Source: UBA822 sp036336795 (GTDB lineage Bacteria > Gemmatimonadota > Gemmatimonadetes > Longimicrobiales > Gaopeijiaceae). Taken from it: a DNA stretch of 45,067 nt. Made by a program: the position numbers and the translations under genes. Positions 8,968 through 17,241 of this stretch are shown here, in pieces (the stretch's first letter is position 1; every line of letters starts with the position of its first letter). Location of the stretch: positions 1 to 45,067 of the forward strand of contig JAYZFL010000058.1 in NCBI GenBank assembly GCA_036336795.1. Reading direction: 5' to 3'. The notes under the pieces are model-generated. The model saw only the letters and a list, made by a program, of their open reading frames with translations, searched no databases and was not told the DNA's origin.

Positions 8968-9759
8968 ATGAAGATACCCACTCTCTCTCTCGTTGCTGCA
9001 CTGTTCTTGGCAGTGCCTGCCTCCAGCCAGGTTCCCAACACGGTATTTCTCGATGAGCTGACGTGGATGGAAGTGGCCGACAAGATCGACGCCGGGACGA
9101 CCACGATTATCGTTGCAACAGCCGGGACTGAACAGAATGGTCCGCACATGGTGCTGGGTAAGCACAAATTCATCGTGACGGAGACAGCCGGGCGGATTGC
9201 GCGGACCCTCGGAAACGCTCTTGTTGCGCCAATCGTAACGTACGTGCCCGAGGGGACCGTGGAGCGAACAGTGGGGAACCGGCAGCGCGCTGGGACGATC
9301 ACGCTTCCCAACGAGCACTATATGAAATTGCTCGAGTATGCTGCGAGGAGCCTTGCGGCCGGCGGCTTCACCGACATCGTCTTCATCGGCGACAGTGGTG
9401 GAAACCAAAACGGGATGGAGACGGTCGCGGGAATGCTGAACGAGGAATGGTCGGGGCGCGATGCGCGAGTACACTTCGTCGGTGACTACTACTCTGGTCA
9501 CGGTTTCCGTGAGTGGCTGCAGGAGCAAGGACACTCGATGGAGGATATTGGTACCCACGCTGGAATGACCGATACCTCACAGCTGCTTTACGTGGACGCA
9601 AGGCAAATCCGTACAGAGGAACTGGCGCCGTTCGGTGGTTTTGAGGGGGCCGGTGTGCGAGGTGACCCGACGAAAGCGTCAGTCACTTACGGTCGAGTGG
9701 GCATCCAGATGAAAGTAGACGCCGCCCTTCGTCAGATTCGGGAGTTGATGTCGCGTTAG
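8968..9759 (+). CDS. Secreted creatininase-family protein with altered metal ligands
   Basis: Creatininase fold; family members are metal-dependent amidohydrolases. A signal peptide spans residues 1-21 (ends PASSQ), unusual for a family that is mostly cytosolic. The canonical EQHGPH...TD and GHGGN motifs are here E55-Q-N57-G-P-H60, G64-K-H66 and G-D-S143-G-G-N. Glu55 remains, but the positions usually occupied by His, Asp and His are Asn57, His66 and Ser143. A later motif HAGMTDTS (His197) stands in for the usual HAGExETS. ATG 8968 is preceded by TGGAG; a GTG at 8920 is an in-frame but less likely start. It may belong to a divergent subgroup with another metal arrangement or be non-catalytic. 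Confidence 0.85.
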   Translation: MKIPTLSLVAALFLAVPASSQVPNTVFLDELTWMEVADKIDAGTTTIIVATAGTEQNGPHMVLGKHKFIVTETAGRIARTLGNALVAPIVTYVPEGTVERTVGNRQRAGTITLPNEHYMKLLEYAARSLAAGGFTDIVFIGDSGGNQNGMETVAGMLNEEWSGRDARVHFVGDYYSGHGFREWLQEQGHSMEDIGTHAGMTDTSQLLYVDARQIRTEELAPFGGFEGAGVRGDPTKASVTYGRVGIQMKVDAALRQIRELMSR

Positions 9760-9770
9760 CGGCGGTGAAG

Positions 9771-9806
9771 CCAAGGGTAAGATTGAGTAACCCCTTGGAC
9801 AGTTTT
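9771..9806 (+). terminator. Possible terminator between convergent genes
   Basis: CCAAGGG at 9771-9777 pairs with CCCTTGG at 9792-9798 (14-base loop), followed by TTTT at 9803-9806. It sits between the convergent creatininase and M29 genes. The stem is short and the T-run weak. Confidence 0.35.
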
Positions 9807-9849
9807 AGGAACACGATCAACGGGTCGCCCACTGTGTAGTTGGTGCCAT

Positions 9850-10812
9850 TCAGCCGTCGAGGAGGATCTTCCCGTCCGAGAGGACCAGCTCCCCATCGAT
9901 CCAGACCGTGGGGGCCTGGGTGATCGCGTCGAAGTGCGTCTTTGCGGATACCACCCCACCCAGGTTCGCCGACGTTCCGATACCGATGTGGACCGTACCG
10001 TTCACGCCTTCGTCATTGAGCATCTCTCCCGTGAATTCGGTGCAGGCCGGATTCAAACCAAAGGCGAACTGGGCCAGATTGTAGACCCAAGGGTCTTCCT
10101 GCTGGGCCAGCAGTTTCGCGAGGGAATCGGCTTGGTCCCCACCCTCGATATCGGTGACGAAACCTCCCGAAATCTGAAAAGTTACGGGATCACGGATCGG
10201 ACCAACGCCGTAGTACGGTATGCTGCCGTCACAAACAAACACTCCTTCAGCTGTTCCTTGAGCGGGAGCGCAGTTTGCTTCGATGTTGGGGACCGCCGAG
10301 AAGCCCGGTCCATCTAACAGGCAGGCATGGCTGTTCCCGGTCACACCTGCCAGGCTCATAGTGAGATCGGTGCCGGACGGATTCGTCGAACGCAGTCGCT
10401 CGCCATCGGTGAGCCTGGCAGCCAGCGCCTGGCACAGCGGCTGACGCGCCCGGAAGTCCGTGAATAGACCACCTTCATGCATCATCCGGTTAGTGAAAGC
10501 CGTCATGGAGAGTACCCGAGTCCCGGTACCTATGGCTTCACGCACTGCGTATGTGTGCGCCATCGCGAGCGTCACGGGCAGGAAGACCACGTCGGCGCCT
10601 GAGATGGCCGCTGCCACTGCCGGCCCCGGTTCCTCGTTGTCGATAGATCGTCCGGGTGGGATCACGATGCTCGCGACGGCTCCGACTTCATGAACCTCAT
10701 CGGCCACTGCTTGAGCGATCATCATGCGCTCCGCATCGGTCACGACCACTACGTCTTCACCTGCCCGGACATTGGCACACGTCCGCACGAGGATTTCTGC
10801 GCCTTCCTTCAC
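9850..10812 (-). CDS. M29 aminopeptidase-like protein, second paralogue (Glu to Gln)
   Basis: Member of the M29 aminopeptidase family, to which 2,5-dihydroxypyridine dioxygenase is also related. The GTG start at 10812 overlaps the upstream paralogue's TGA (GTGA), a classic coupled start; the 320-residue product aligns with the upstream copy from its first residues. Family metal-site positions include Glu178 (PNIEANCAP), His275 (GTVHIGIG), His293 and Asp295 (THFDA), all kept. The Glu expected in the segment ELGxGLNP is Gln248 here (LAQFAFGLNP), whereas the upstream copy keeps Glu. No signal peptide, so probably cytosolic. It may be a specialised or inactive partner of a heteromer; substrate unknown. 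Confidence 0.82.
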   Translation of the reverse strand: MKEGAEILVRTCANVRAGEDVVVVTDAERMMIAQAVADEVHEVGAVASIVIPPGRSIDNEEPGPAVAAAISGADVVFLPVTLAMAHTYAVREAIGTGTRVLSMTAFTNRMMHEGGLFTDFRARQPLCQALAARLTDGERLRSTNPSGTDLTMSLAGVTGNSHACLLDGPGFSAVPNIEANCAPAQGTAEGVFVCDGSIPYYGVGPIRDPVTFQISGGFVTDIEGGDQADSLAKLLAQQEDPWVYNLAQFAFGLNPACTEFTGEMLNDEGVNGTVHIGIGTSANLGGVVSAKTHFDAITQAPTVWIDGELVLSDGKILLDG

Positions 10813-11783
10813 AGGAGCACCTGTTTGTTCCGCTGTACGACGCGACCGTCGACGGTGATGGTCGGCTCCCACATGATCAGGTCGTAGTGTGTTGGAGCTA
10901 CGATCTCCCCGCCGAGAGTGTGGCTCGTCCCGATACCGATGTGGATCGTACCCATAACGCCTTCGTCCTCAAGCATTTCTCCGGTGAGCCGAGCGTTCGG
11001 ATTCAGGCCGACGCCCAGCTCCGCGACGTTGAAGCAGTGGGGGTCCGAAAAGGATTCCAGGTGTTCCCGTAGAAAATCGGCCTGCTTCCCGCCGGTCATC
11101 TCGACGATGTAACCCTCGCGTACCGAGCACACGACGGGATCCTCCAGGATACCGATGCCTAGGTAAGGCACCGAGGCGTCAGCGACGATCGTGCCCTCAG
11201 CCGAGCCCGTCACGGGCACTACGTTCACTTCGATGTCGGGTATCGGGCCTAGCTCCCCGGGCTCCGGTATGTTCGTCAGCACGTTGGCCACACGATCCTC
11301 GATTCCGAAGTGCAGATCGGTGCCGCGCGGGGAGGTGAGGAGTACAGATTCACCCTCCGTGAAGGCTGCACCTAGGCGGCGGCAGACCTCGGCTTGTCCC
11401 TCAAAATCGGTCTCGAGAAGCGCGGAGCTCGTCATGATGGCGTCGGTATAAGCCGTCATCATGCATACCCGGGCCCCCGCTTCCAAGGCAGTGCGCATCG
11501 CCCGTGTGTGGGTGATGGAGACACGCACTGGAGAGAAGATTACGGCTGCCTCGGCCATGGCGCGTGCGACGGGTGGGGGCGGCTCCTGTCCGTCCTGACT
11601 TCGTAGAGGAATAACGCATAGGGTAACGTCAGCTCCGGCCTCACGGGCGGCTGTGCCGACTGCGTCCGCATAGCGTTGCATCGTCGGGTCGGTCACCACC
11701 ACCACAATTTCGCCCGGCTGGACGCGTGCATTGACGTGGACGAGCCGCTGGGCTCCAGGTGATAGCACGTTCGCTTCAGCCAC
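10809..11783 (-). CDS. M29 aminopeptidase-like protein, first paralogue
   Basis: M29-family metallo-aminopeptidase or a relative. Expected ligands are present: Glu185 (PDIEVNVVP), Glu255 (AELGVGLNP), His281 (GTIHIGIG), His299 and Asp301 (THYDL). It is clearly homologous along its whole length to the next gene downstream, indicating tandem duplication. GTG 11783 overlaps the symporter stop by 8 bases and has GAGGG close upstream; GTG 11768 (product starting MLSPGAQ) is an equally good alternative and matches the paralogue's N-terminus better. Being between a carboxylate or amino-acid symporter and its paralogue suggests processing of the imported compound in the cytosol. Confidence 0.85.
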   Translation of the reverse strand: MAEANVLSPGAQRLVHVNARVQPGEIVVVVTDPTMQRYADAVGTAAREAGADVTLCVIPLRSQDGQEPPPPVARAMAEAAVIFSPVRVSITHTRAMRTALEAGARVCMMTAYTDAIMTSSALLETDFEGQAEVCRRLGAAFTEGESVLLTSPRGTDLHFGIEDRVANVLTNIPEPGELGPIPDIEVNVVPVTGSAEGTIVADASVPYLGIGILEDPVVCSVREGYIVEMTGGKQADFLREHLESFSDPHCFNVAELGVGLNPNARLTGEMLEDEGVMGTIHIGIGTSHTLGGEIVAPTHYDLIMWEPTITVDGRVVQRNKQVLL

Positions 11784-12966
11784 GTGCCCTCGCAAAGAAC
11801 TCGTCAAATCGACCGTCGAAGATGATGGCAGTATACCCGTCGCCGGTGCAGTTGGTCGCGGTCCGCAACATGTCGGGGATCCCTCCCGACAGAGCGATCC
11901 AGCTCGCGACAAACTCTCCTTGCGCCTGTCCCTCGATCCCCAGGATGTTTGCGAAGAGCGTGGCACTCCAGAGCGCAGTTCCCATCCCGGCCGGGAGCCC
12001 GGGAGCCGCGATCGTAAAGAGTACTACGGCTGGCCAGGCGGCAAGCATCATCAGCCAGCTCAGTTCCATGCCGAAGATGTGGCTCACGACGAAGGGTCCG
12101 TACGCGACGTAGGCCAGCGCACTGGCGTCGAGATTCACGACGGCACCGAACGGCAAGACGAAGTCGGCGACTTCGTCACGGACACCGATCTTTTTAGCGT
12201 TGGCGAGGTTGACCGGAAGCGTCGCTAACGACGAACATGTCCCCGCAGCGAAGAGTGCGGTCGGCAGGTAGTATTCTCTCAACACGGGCCCCACCGTCCG
12301 GCGTCCGACTTTGCGCACGAGCACGAACGTGTAGAACGCCCACCAAACGAGGACGAGTACGCCCGTATAGGCGGTCATGCTGAAATAGTGCGATAGCCCT
12401 AGCCTTGCTCCGAAGCGCACCCCCAAGGTTACACCGAACGTGAGGATGAGCGGTAGCATGACGTAGGCGAGCTTGTCCCCCGTCCTTTCAATGGCATTGG
12501 CGCTTCTCTTGAGCATGCGGTACGTGGGATCGTGGCGGGCGCCGAACGCTCCGAGCAGCACGCCTGCAAGGATAGCCAGAAGCGGCCACGAGGTTTCACC
12601 CTCTCCGAAGCTCTGGAGCATCGCGGCCGCTTCATTCCAGATGCTCCGGTCCCCAGTGGTGATGGGAATTCGAAAGACGGCGGCAGAGGTTACGAGGGCG
12701 ATGAGCCCAGCGACGGTTGACGTGAAGATGTACCAGAGGACGACTGCGCCGGCGAAGCGTCCGGCGAGCCCGCGGCGCACCAAGGTCGCGATAGCAGGGC
12801 TGAGAGCGGCAAGGATCAGCAGCGGCACGACGGCGACGATCCAAGCGATGAGCACCGATGTGGCATCGGCAACTGGCTTGAGCGGTTCAGGAAAGAGACC
12901 GCCCACAGCCAAGCCTGCCGCCAGGGCAAAGAACGTCCACACATATGTTGGGATCTTGCGTGTCAC
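11776..12966 (-). CDS. Dicarboxylate/amino acid:cation symporter (DAACS family)
   Basis: Inner-membrane sodium- or proton-coupled carrier of the glutamate/aspartate/C4-dicarboxylate family. Hydrophobic segments run through the length. Family hairpin HP1 is visible as CSSLATLPVNLANAKKIGV, and the TM8 region as DMLRTATNCTGDGYTAII. The TM7 signature NMDGTA is replaced by NLDASAL, which may change cation or substrate handling. A GTG at 12978 directly abuts the AGGAGG ribosome site and is too close; GTG 12966 (MTRKIPTYVW), 11 bases downstream of AGGAGG, is preferred. First gene of a three-gene operon with the two M29-like proteins (8-base overlap). Confidence 0.88.
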   Translation of the reverse strand: MTRKIPTYVWTFFALAAGLAVGGLFPEPLKPVADATSVLIAWIVAVVPLLILAALSPAIATLVRRGLAGRFAGAVVLWYIFTSTVAGLIALVTSAAVFRIPITTGDRSIWNEAAAMLQSFGEGETSWPLLAILAGVLLGAFGARHDPTYRMLKRSANAIERTGDKLAYVMLPLILTFGVTLGVRFGARLGLSHYFSMTAYTGVLVLVWWAFYTFVLVRKVGRRTVGPVLREYYLPTALFAAGTCSSLATLPVNLANAKKIGVRDEVADFVLPFGAVVNLDASALAYVAYGPFVVSHIFGMELSWLMMLAAWPAVVLFTIAAPGLPAGMGTALWSATLFANILGIEGQAQGEFVASWIALSGGIPDMLRTATNCTGDGYTAIIFDGRFDEFFARARG

Positions 12967-12977
12967 CGCCAGTTTCA

Positions 12978-12983
12978 CCTCCT
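12978..12983 (-). promoter_or_regulatory. Ribosome binding site of the symporter operon
   Basis: AGGAGG on the minus strand overlaps the first base of a GTG (12978-12976) and so cannot serve it. It serves the next in-frame GTG at 12966, giving an 11-base spacer, or possibly a rare CTG at 12972. Confidence 0.55.
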
Positions 12984-13256
12984 CTCTTCAGCGCTCTTAT
13001 GTGGGCGGGCCCCGGCCAGGGCGCAAGGGAGGAGAGAATCGGAATGTTTGTTCGCGATAGCGAGCGGTTGGGGTCGCGCATTCACCATTCCATAATCACC
13101 CAGCCTACCAACAGTTTCTTGCACGTGTGATGTTTCCGCCTCAGTCGCGGTCTTGCGTGGAGCAGGGGAGAATGAGATGGATATTGCCGGATTAGTGTAA
13201 GATCACCCGTTGAAGAAGACTCTGATACTTGTACAAGAGGAATACGCTGAAGAACC

Positions 13257-14213
13257 ATGAAGGATAAAGTTGGAGCATTGATCTGTTCGCTGGCGGCTTT
13301 CAGTGCCTGCTTTGGTTCGGATAAGGACTTCTCTATCATCGTTCTTCCGGATACGCAGTACTATTCCGCGAGCATGAACGGGGGCAGTCCAGATATCTTC
13401 GAGGCGCAGACGCTATGGATCGTAGAGAACAGAGACGTCCTGAACATCGCTTTCGTAACCCATCTTGGGGACCTCGTTCAGAATGGCGACGATTCTCTTG
13501 CGGATTGGGAGGCGGCAAACGCTGCTATATCGTTATTGGAAGATCCAGTGACGACAGGGCTCCCGGAGGGGATCCCGTTTGGCGTCGCGGTTGGAAATCA
13601 CGAGCAGTCTCCTCAGGGTGACGCGGACGGTACCACGGTGTTGTTTAACCGTTATCTCGGCATTTCACGTTTTGACGGACGAGCCTATTACGGAGGTCAT
13701 TTCGGAGCGACGAACGACAACCATTACGAGATGTTTTCTGCATCCAATCTGGATTTCATCATCCTTCATTTGGAGTATGATACTTCTCCAGATAGTGCGG
13801 TTCTCAGTTGGGCAGATGAGGTGCTTAAGGAGCACTACACACGGCGTGCTATCGTAGTCACTCATCATATGGTAGGAGTTGGAAACCCCGCTGACTTCAG
13901 TACTCAAGGACAAATGATTTACGATGCATTGAAAGGCAATCCCAACTTATTCCTTTTGCTGGGTGGCCATGTTGATATCGGAGGTGAGGGTCGTCGGGTG
14001 GATTCCCTGGGTGATCGGAGCGTGCACTCTTTGTTGTCTGACTATCAAGCTCGCAACAGAGGCGGAAACGGATTCCTGCGTATTTTGCGATTTTCTCCGA
14101 GTCACAATGAAATAACCGTTCAGACTTATTCACCCTCCGTCGATGAGGGCAGGGGGGCTTTTGAGACCGACGAGAATAGTCAGTTCGTGTTGAGCTACGA
14201 CATGTCACGTTAA
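13257..14213 (+). CDS. Calcineurin-like metallophosphoesterase, exported
   Basis: Two-metal phosphoesterase of the calcineurin superfamily. All family motifs are seen: D32-T-Q34, GD72LVQNG, GN114H115E, THH (His203, His204) and GGH238VD. The DxQ in place of the more common DxH is known in secreted subgroups. The N-terminus is a signal-like segment (ALICSLAAFSACFG) with a possible lipidation Cys18. Length 318 aa suits a single-domain enzyme. Start ATG 13257 follows an AAGAGGAA stretch with a long spacer. It faces away from the symporter operon and is followed 56 bases later by the AlkB-like gene. Substrate (phosphoester, nucleotide, phospholipid) is unknown. Confidence 0.9.
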   Translation: MKDKVGALICSLAAFSACFGSDKDFSIIVLPDTQYYSASMNGGSPDIFEAQTLWIVENRDVLNIAFVTHLGDLVQNGDDSLADWEAANAAISLLEDPVTTGLPEGIPFGVAVGNHEQSPQGDADGTTVLFNRYLGISRFDGRAYYGGHFGATNDNHYEMFSASNLDFIILHLEYDTSPDSAVLSWADEVLKEHYTRRAIVVTHHMVGVGNPADFSTQGQMIYDALKGNPNLFLLLGGHVDIGGEGRRVDSLGDRSVHSLLSDYQARNRGGNGFLRILRFSPSHNEITVQTYSPSVDEGRGAFETDENSQFVLSYDMSR

Positions 14214-14269
14214 TGGACTAACTAGAGTCCTCAATTTTGGAGGGCAGCATTGAATCGAGTGGCCTCGGA

Positions 14270-15331
14270 ATGACGACGCAGTCTTCTTCCAGCTCTGGTA
14301 TTTCTGAAGCTCAGCACCCTGAGGCTTGGACCTGGCATATGCTGGGGTTGGTCAATCCTGCTCTGGTCATCACCTGCAACCTGATCGGTGGACCCTGGGT
14401 CTTTGCTGGTGTGATCTACATGCTCGGGCTAGGTCCGCTACTCGACCTCTCACTGGGCTGTGCCAGTCGTCCAAAGCCACCGCGAGCGTCCGGACGAGTC
14501 TTCGAGGTTTTGCTCTACGTCCACGCCTTAATGCAGTTCGTTGCGGTGGGGACACTCTTCTATCGTGCAGGTCTAGATGGAAGCTATTGGACAACATGGG
14601 GAGCTGCGTTAAGCACAGGGCTCAGCTCTGGTCAATCGGGCATCATCGTCGCCCATGAGCTTTGTCACACACGTCCGGGTTCCTTTTCGTGGTGGGTCGG
14701 GAGGCTGAATCTGCTGTCTGTGCTCTATTTGCACTTCACGACTGAGCACAACCACACACACCATAGGCTAGTTGGTACTACCGCAGATCCGGCGAGTGCT
14801 CGGTACGGGGAATCACTCTGGAGATTCGTGCTTAGAACGATCCCCGGCCAGTTCAGAGATGCCGTTAACGTCCATGCAGCAAGAGGTAGGACTGTGCTTG
14901 AGAATCCGGTTGCGCGTGGTATGGCCCTTCAGATCGTGTTGATCTCGGGATTGTACGTTCTTTTAGGACAATGGGTCACTGCGGCATTCATTGTTCAAGC
15001 TGGCTTCGGGGTCTTCCTGCTGGAGTACATCAACTACATCCGTCATTACGGGCTCATTCGACAGATTGGAGAGCGTCAGACCGAACTGCATTCCTGGCAA
15101 TCCGAGCAGCGCTGGTCGCGCTGGACCCTCCTCGAGCTCACCCGACACCCCGCTCACCACCTAAAGCCAAGCGAACCATTCTGGAGACTTCGACCATACG
15201 AGAACGCACCAACACTCCCGTCGGGAATATATGGATGCTTCTGGCTGGCTCTTGTTCCGCCGCTGTGGAGACACATCATGCATCCACGGATCCCGGAAAG
15301 GCTCTCGCCAGGAAGTCTCAACCGCATATAA
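14270..15331 (+). CDS. AlkB-type membrane di-iron hydroxylase (alkane monooxygenase-like)
   Basis: Integral-membrane, di-iron enzyme of the fatty-acid desaturase/AlkB superfamily. Histidine boxes appear in AlkB order: H129ELCH133, E159HNHTHH165, the NYIRHYGL motif and RHPAHHLKPSEPFW. The AlkB signature NYxEHYGL is recognisable with Arg for Glu, and the first box has Cys where HELGH is usual. Hydrophobic spans surround the boxes. At 353 aa it is a little shorter than typical alkane hydroxylases. ATG 14270 is chosen; a TTG at 14237 extends the frame but falls inside a GGAGGG stretch. No rubredoxin gene is adjacent. Alkane, fatty acid or terpenoid substrates are all possible. Confidence 0.85.
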   Translation: MTTQSSSSSGISEAQHPEAWTWHMLGLVNPALVITCNLIGGPWVFAGVIYMLGLGPLLDLSLGCASRPKPPRASGRVFEVLLYVHALMQFVAVGTLFYRAGLDGSYWTTWGAALSTGLSSGQSGIIVAHELCHTRPGSFSWWVGRLNLLSVLYLHFTTEHNHTHHRLVGTTADPASARYGESLWRFVLRTIPGQFRDAVNVHAARGRTVLENPVARGMALQIVLISGLYVLLGQWVTAAFIVQAGFGVFLLEYINYIRHYGLIRQIGERQTELHSWQSEQRWSRWTLLELTRHPAHHLKPSEPFWRLRPYENAPTLPSGIYGCFWLALVPPLWRHIMHPRIPERLSPGSLNRI

Positions 15332-15397
15332 CTGGGCGTGTTGGGAAAAGCTTGAGAGGAGTTGGAAACCGTCGAGTGAACGTTCTTAGGCTTGAGC

Positions 15398-17068
15398 CTA
15401 TCTGCGCAGGATCACCTCGCCTGCCAGAGCGCCAGTGAACTGACCGTCGTCGATGGCGAGCTTGCCGTTGACCAACAGATACTCGACGCCTTCGCTGTAA
15501 ATATTCTCTTCGAAAGTGGCACGATCTCGGATGGTTGCCGGGTTGAACACCATAATGTCAGCTCGGTAACCTTCCTTGATCATACCGCGGTCGTCGAACC
15601 CGAGGATGCTGGCGGGTAGCATCGTCACTTTACGGACAAAGAAGGGAAGCGTGATAACCTCCTTGTCGAACACATAACGTCGCAGGACACGTGGAAAGGT
15701 TCCGAAGGCACGTGGGTGAGTCCGGGAACCAACGCCGCCGTCGGTCGCTGGAGCGATGTAGTCGCGCGTTAGGTAATGCTCGATATCGTCCTCAATCATC
15801 GTGTACGACAGGATCCTAGCAGCGTTGTCGAGCTGCAGATGCTTACCGGCCTCGAACAAACTTTCCTGGCGTAGCACGGCGAGTTCCTGAAGCGTCTTCC
15901 CGATATATGCCGGGTTGACTTCGAATGCCGTGACCCACATACGGTCCGCGCCGCCACGTGCCAGGATCTCGTGGTAGACGTCTTTTTCTACCTGGGCGGC
16001 AAATAGGGGATCGTCCTCAATACGAGCTTTGATGAGTGCCATCCGCTGCGTCCGTTCAAGATCGCGGCCCGTCTCACCCAGGTACGGCTCCCACTTGAAT
16101 AACTGTGTGCTACGATCCGGATTGGAAAAGGTATACGGATATTGATTGGCAGTGACATCAATGCCTTGATGGCGAGCTTCCTCGATCAGTGCCGTTGCCA
16201 TGCGACTATCGCCCCAAGCCGGAATACCGGTCGATTTGATATGCAGGATGTGCACCGGAATCTCGGCGGCTCTACCGATCTCGATGATCTCCTTCACCGC
16301 GTCCAATTGGGTAACACGCCGGGAGCTGTGGCTCTCCACCCACCAGAGTGACCGTGTCCCCTCGCTGCGCATGTGGCTCGCGTAAATTCCACCGAAAGGA
16401 GCTACTTCTTTAGCCAACGAAATGATCTCCTCGGTGGTATTGAAGTGACCATCCCAGTAGTCGAGTGCCGAACTGAGGCCAAACGCGCCGTCCTCCATGG
16501 TTTCCCGCACGATCGCCCGCATTTTTACCAGATCCTGAGCGGTCGGTGTTGTTTCGTGTCCATCGATAACTTGGTACCGAACACTGTCGATACCGATCAA
16601 CATGGCAGCATTAGTGCCTATACCGTTGCGTGACCATTCTTCGGCCTTCTCTCTGATGCCGCTGTCTCTACTCCACGCGCTTCCGTTCTCACCGATCACT
16701 ACGGTAGTGATCCCCTGCATCAGGTTGTTGATCGTCGCACGTGCGCGCGGGTCCTCGTCATCGAAGCCGCTATTGGCGTGCGAATGCGCGTCAATGATAC
16801 CCGGCATGACATATAAACCGGCAACGTCGATTTCTCGCTCGGCGGGAACTTCGCCGAGATGTCCAACTGCGGTAATACGACCGTCGGTGATTCCGACGTC
16901 GGAACGCACCCACGGGTTGCCTGCTCCGTCGAATACGCGGCCGCCTCGCAGGATGAGATCGTACCCGGATGCCTGGGCTGCGCCACCCTGAGGGATTAGC
17001 ACCGTAAACGAAATCAGAGTCAGTCCGACGAACGGAAGGATATGCCGTTGAGCGAGCTTGGTATGCAT
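15398..17068 (-). CDS. N-acyl-D-amino-acid deacylase (D-aminoacylase family), exported
   Basis: Amidohydrolase that releases D-amino acids from N-acyl or related conjugates. Signal peptide at residues 1-32 (ends GGAAQ). Metal-site landmarks: His95 and His97 (DAHSH), His232 (SHMRSEG), His276 (HILHIK) and an Asp in ATDGGVG; the family signature HPRAFGTFPRVL is near-perfect. The Cys of the usual GNCG segment is absent; the equivalent is GENG (127-130). ATG 17068 has GGAG 7 bases upstream and begins a good signal peptide; an in-frame ATG at 17143 is less likely. It is divergent from an amidase 173 bases away, so the two may share regulation. Confidence 0.9.
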   Translation of the reverse strand: MHTKLAQRHILPFVGLTLISFTVLIPQGGAAQASGYDLILRGGRVFDGAGNPWVRSDVGITDGRITAVGHLGEVPAEREIDVAGLYVMPGIIDAHSHANSGFDDEDPRARATINNLMQGITTVVIGENGSAWSRDSGIREKAEEWSRNGIGTNAAMLIGIDSVRYQVIDGHETTPTAQDLVKMRAIVRETMEDGAFGLSSALDYWDGHFNTTEEIISLAKEVAPFGGIYASHMRSEGTRSLWWVESHSSRRVTQLDAVKEIIEIGRAAEIPVHILHIKSTGIPAWGDSRMATALIEEARHQGIDVTANQYPYTFSNPDRSTQLFKWEPYLGETGRDLERTQRMALIKARIEDDPLFAAQVEKDVYHEILARGGADRMWVTAFEVNPAYIGKTLQELAVLRQESLFEAGKHLQLDNAARILSYTMIEDDIEHYLTRDYIAPATDGGVGSRTHPRAFGTFPRVLRRYVFDKEVITLPFFVRKVTMLPASILGFDDRGMIKEGYRADIMVFNPATIRDRATFEENIYSEGVEYLLVNGKLAIDDGQFTGALAGEVILRR

Positions 17069-17241
17069 CACGGTCTCCAAACACTTTGTGGAGAAGAACC
17101 CTGGGCGGCTCGCAACCTTGCTCCAGGGTCTGTACGCTGTCAACGGTGACCGACATGTGCGTGTTGGATGTGGCGACAGGACGAACTCGACCGCATTATC
17201 TGAGTTCTTTCGTCCAACCAGTCGACCGGAGTGCGTTAGCT

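Noticed and set aside
8935..9558. 207-codon minus-strand frame inside the creatininase-family gene
   Set aside because: Shadow of a conserved gene; no motif or ribosome site.
10656..12228. Plus-strand open frames across the M29 and symporter genes
   Set aside because: They follow from biased codon use in the minus-strand genes, which carry the conserved motifs.
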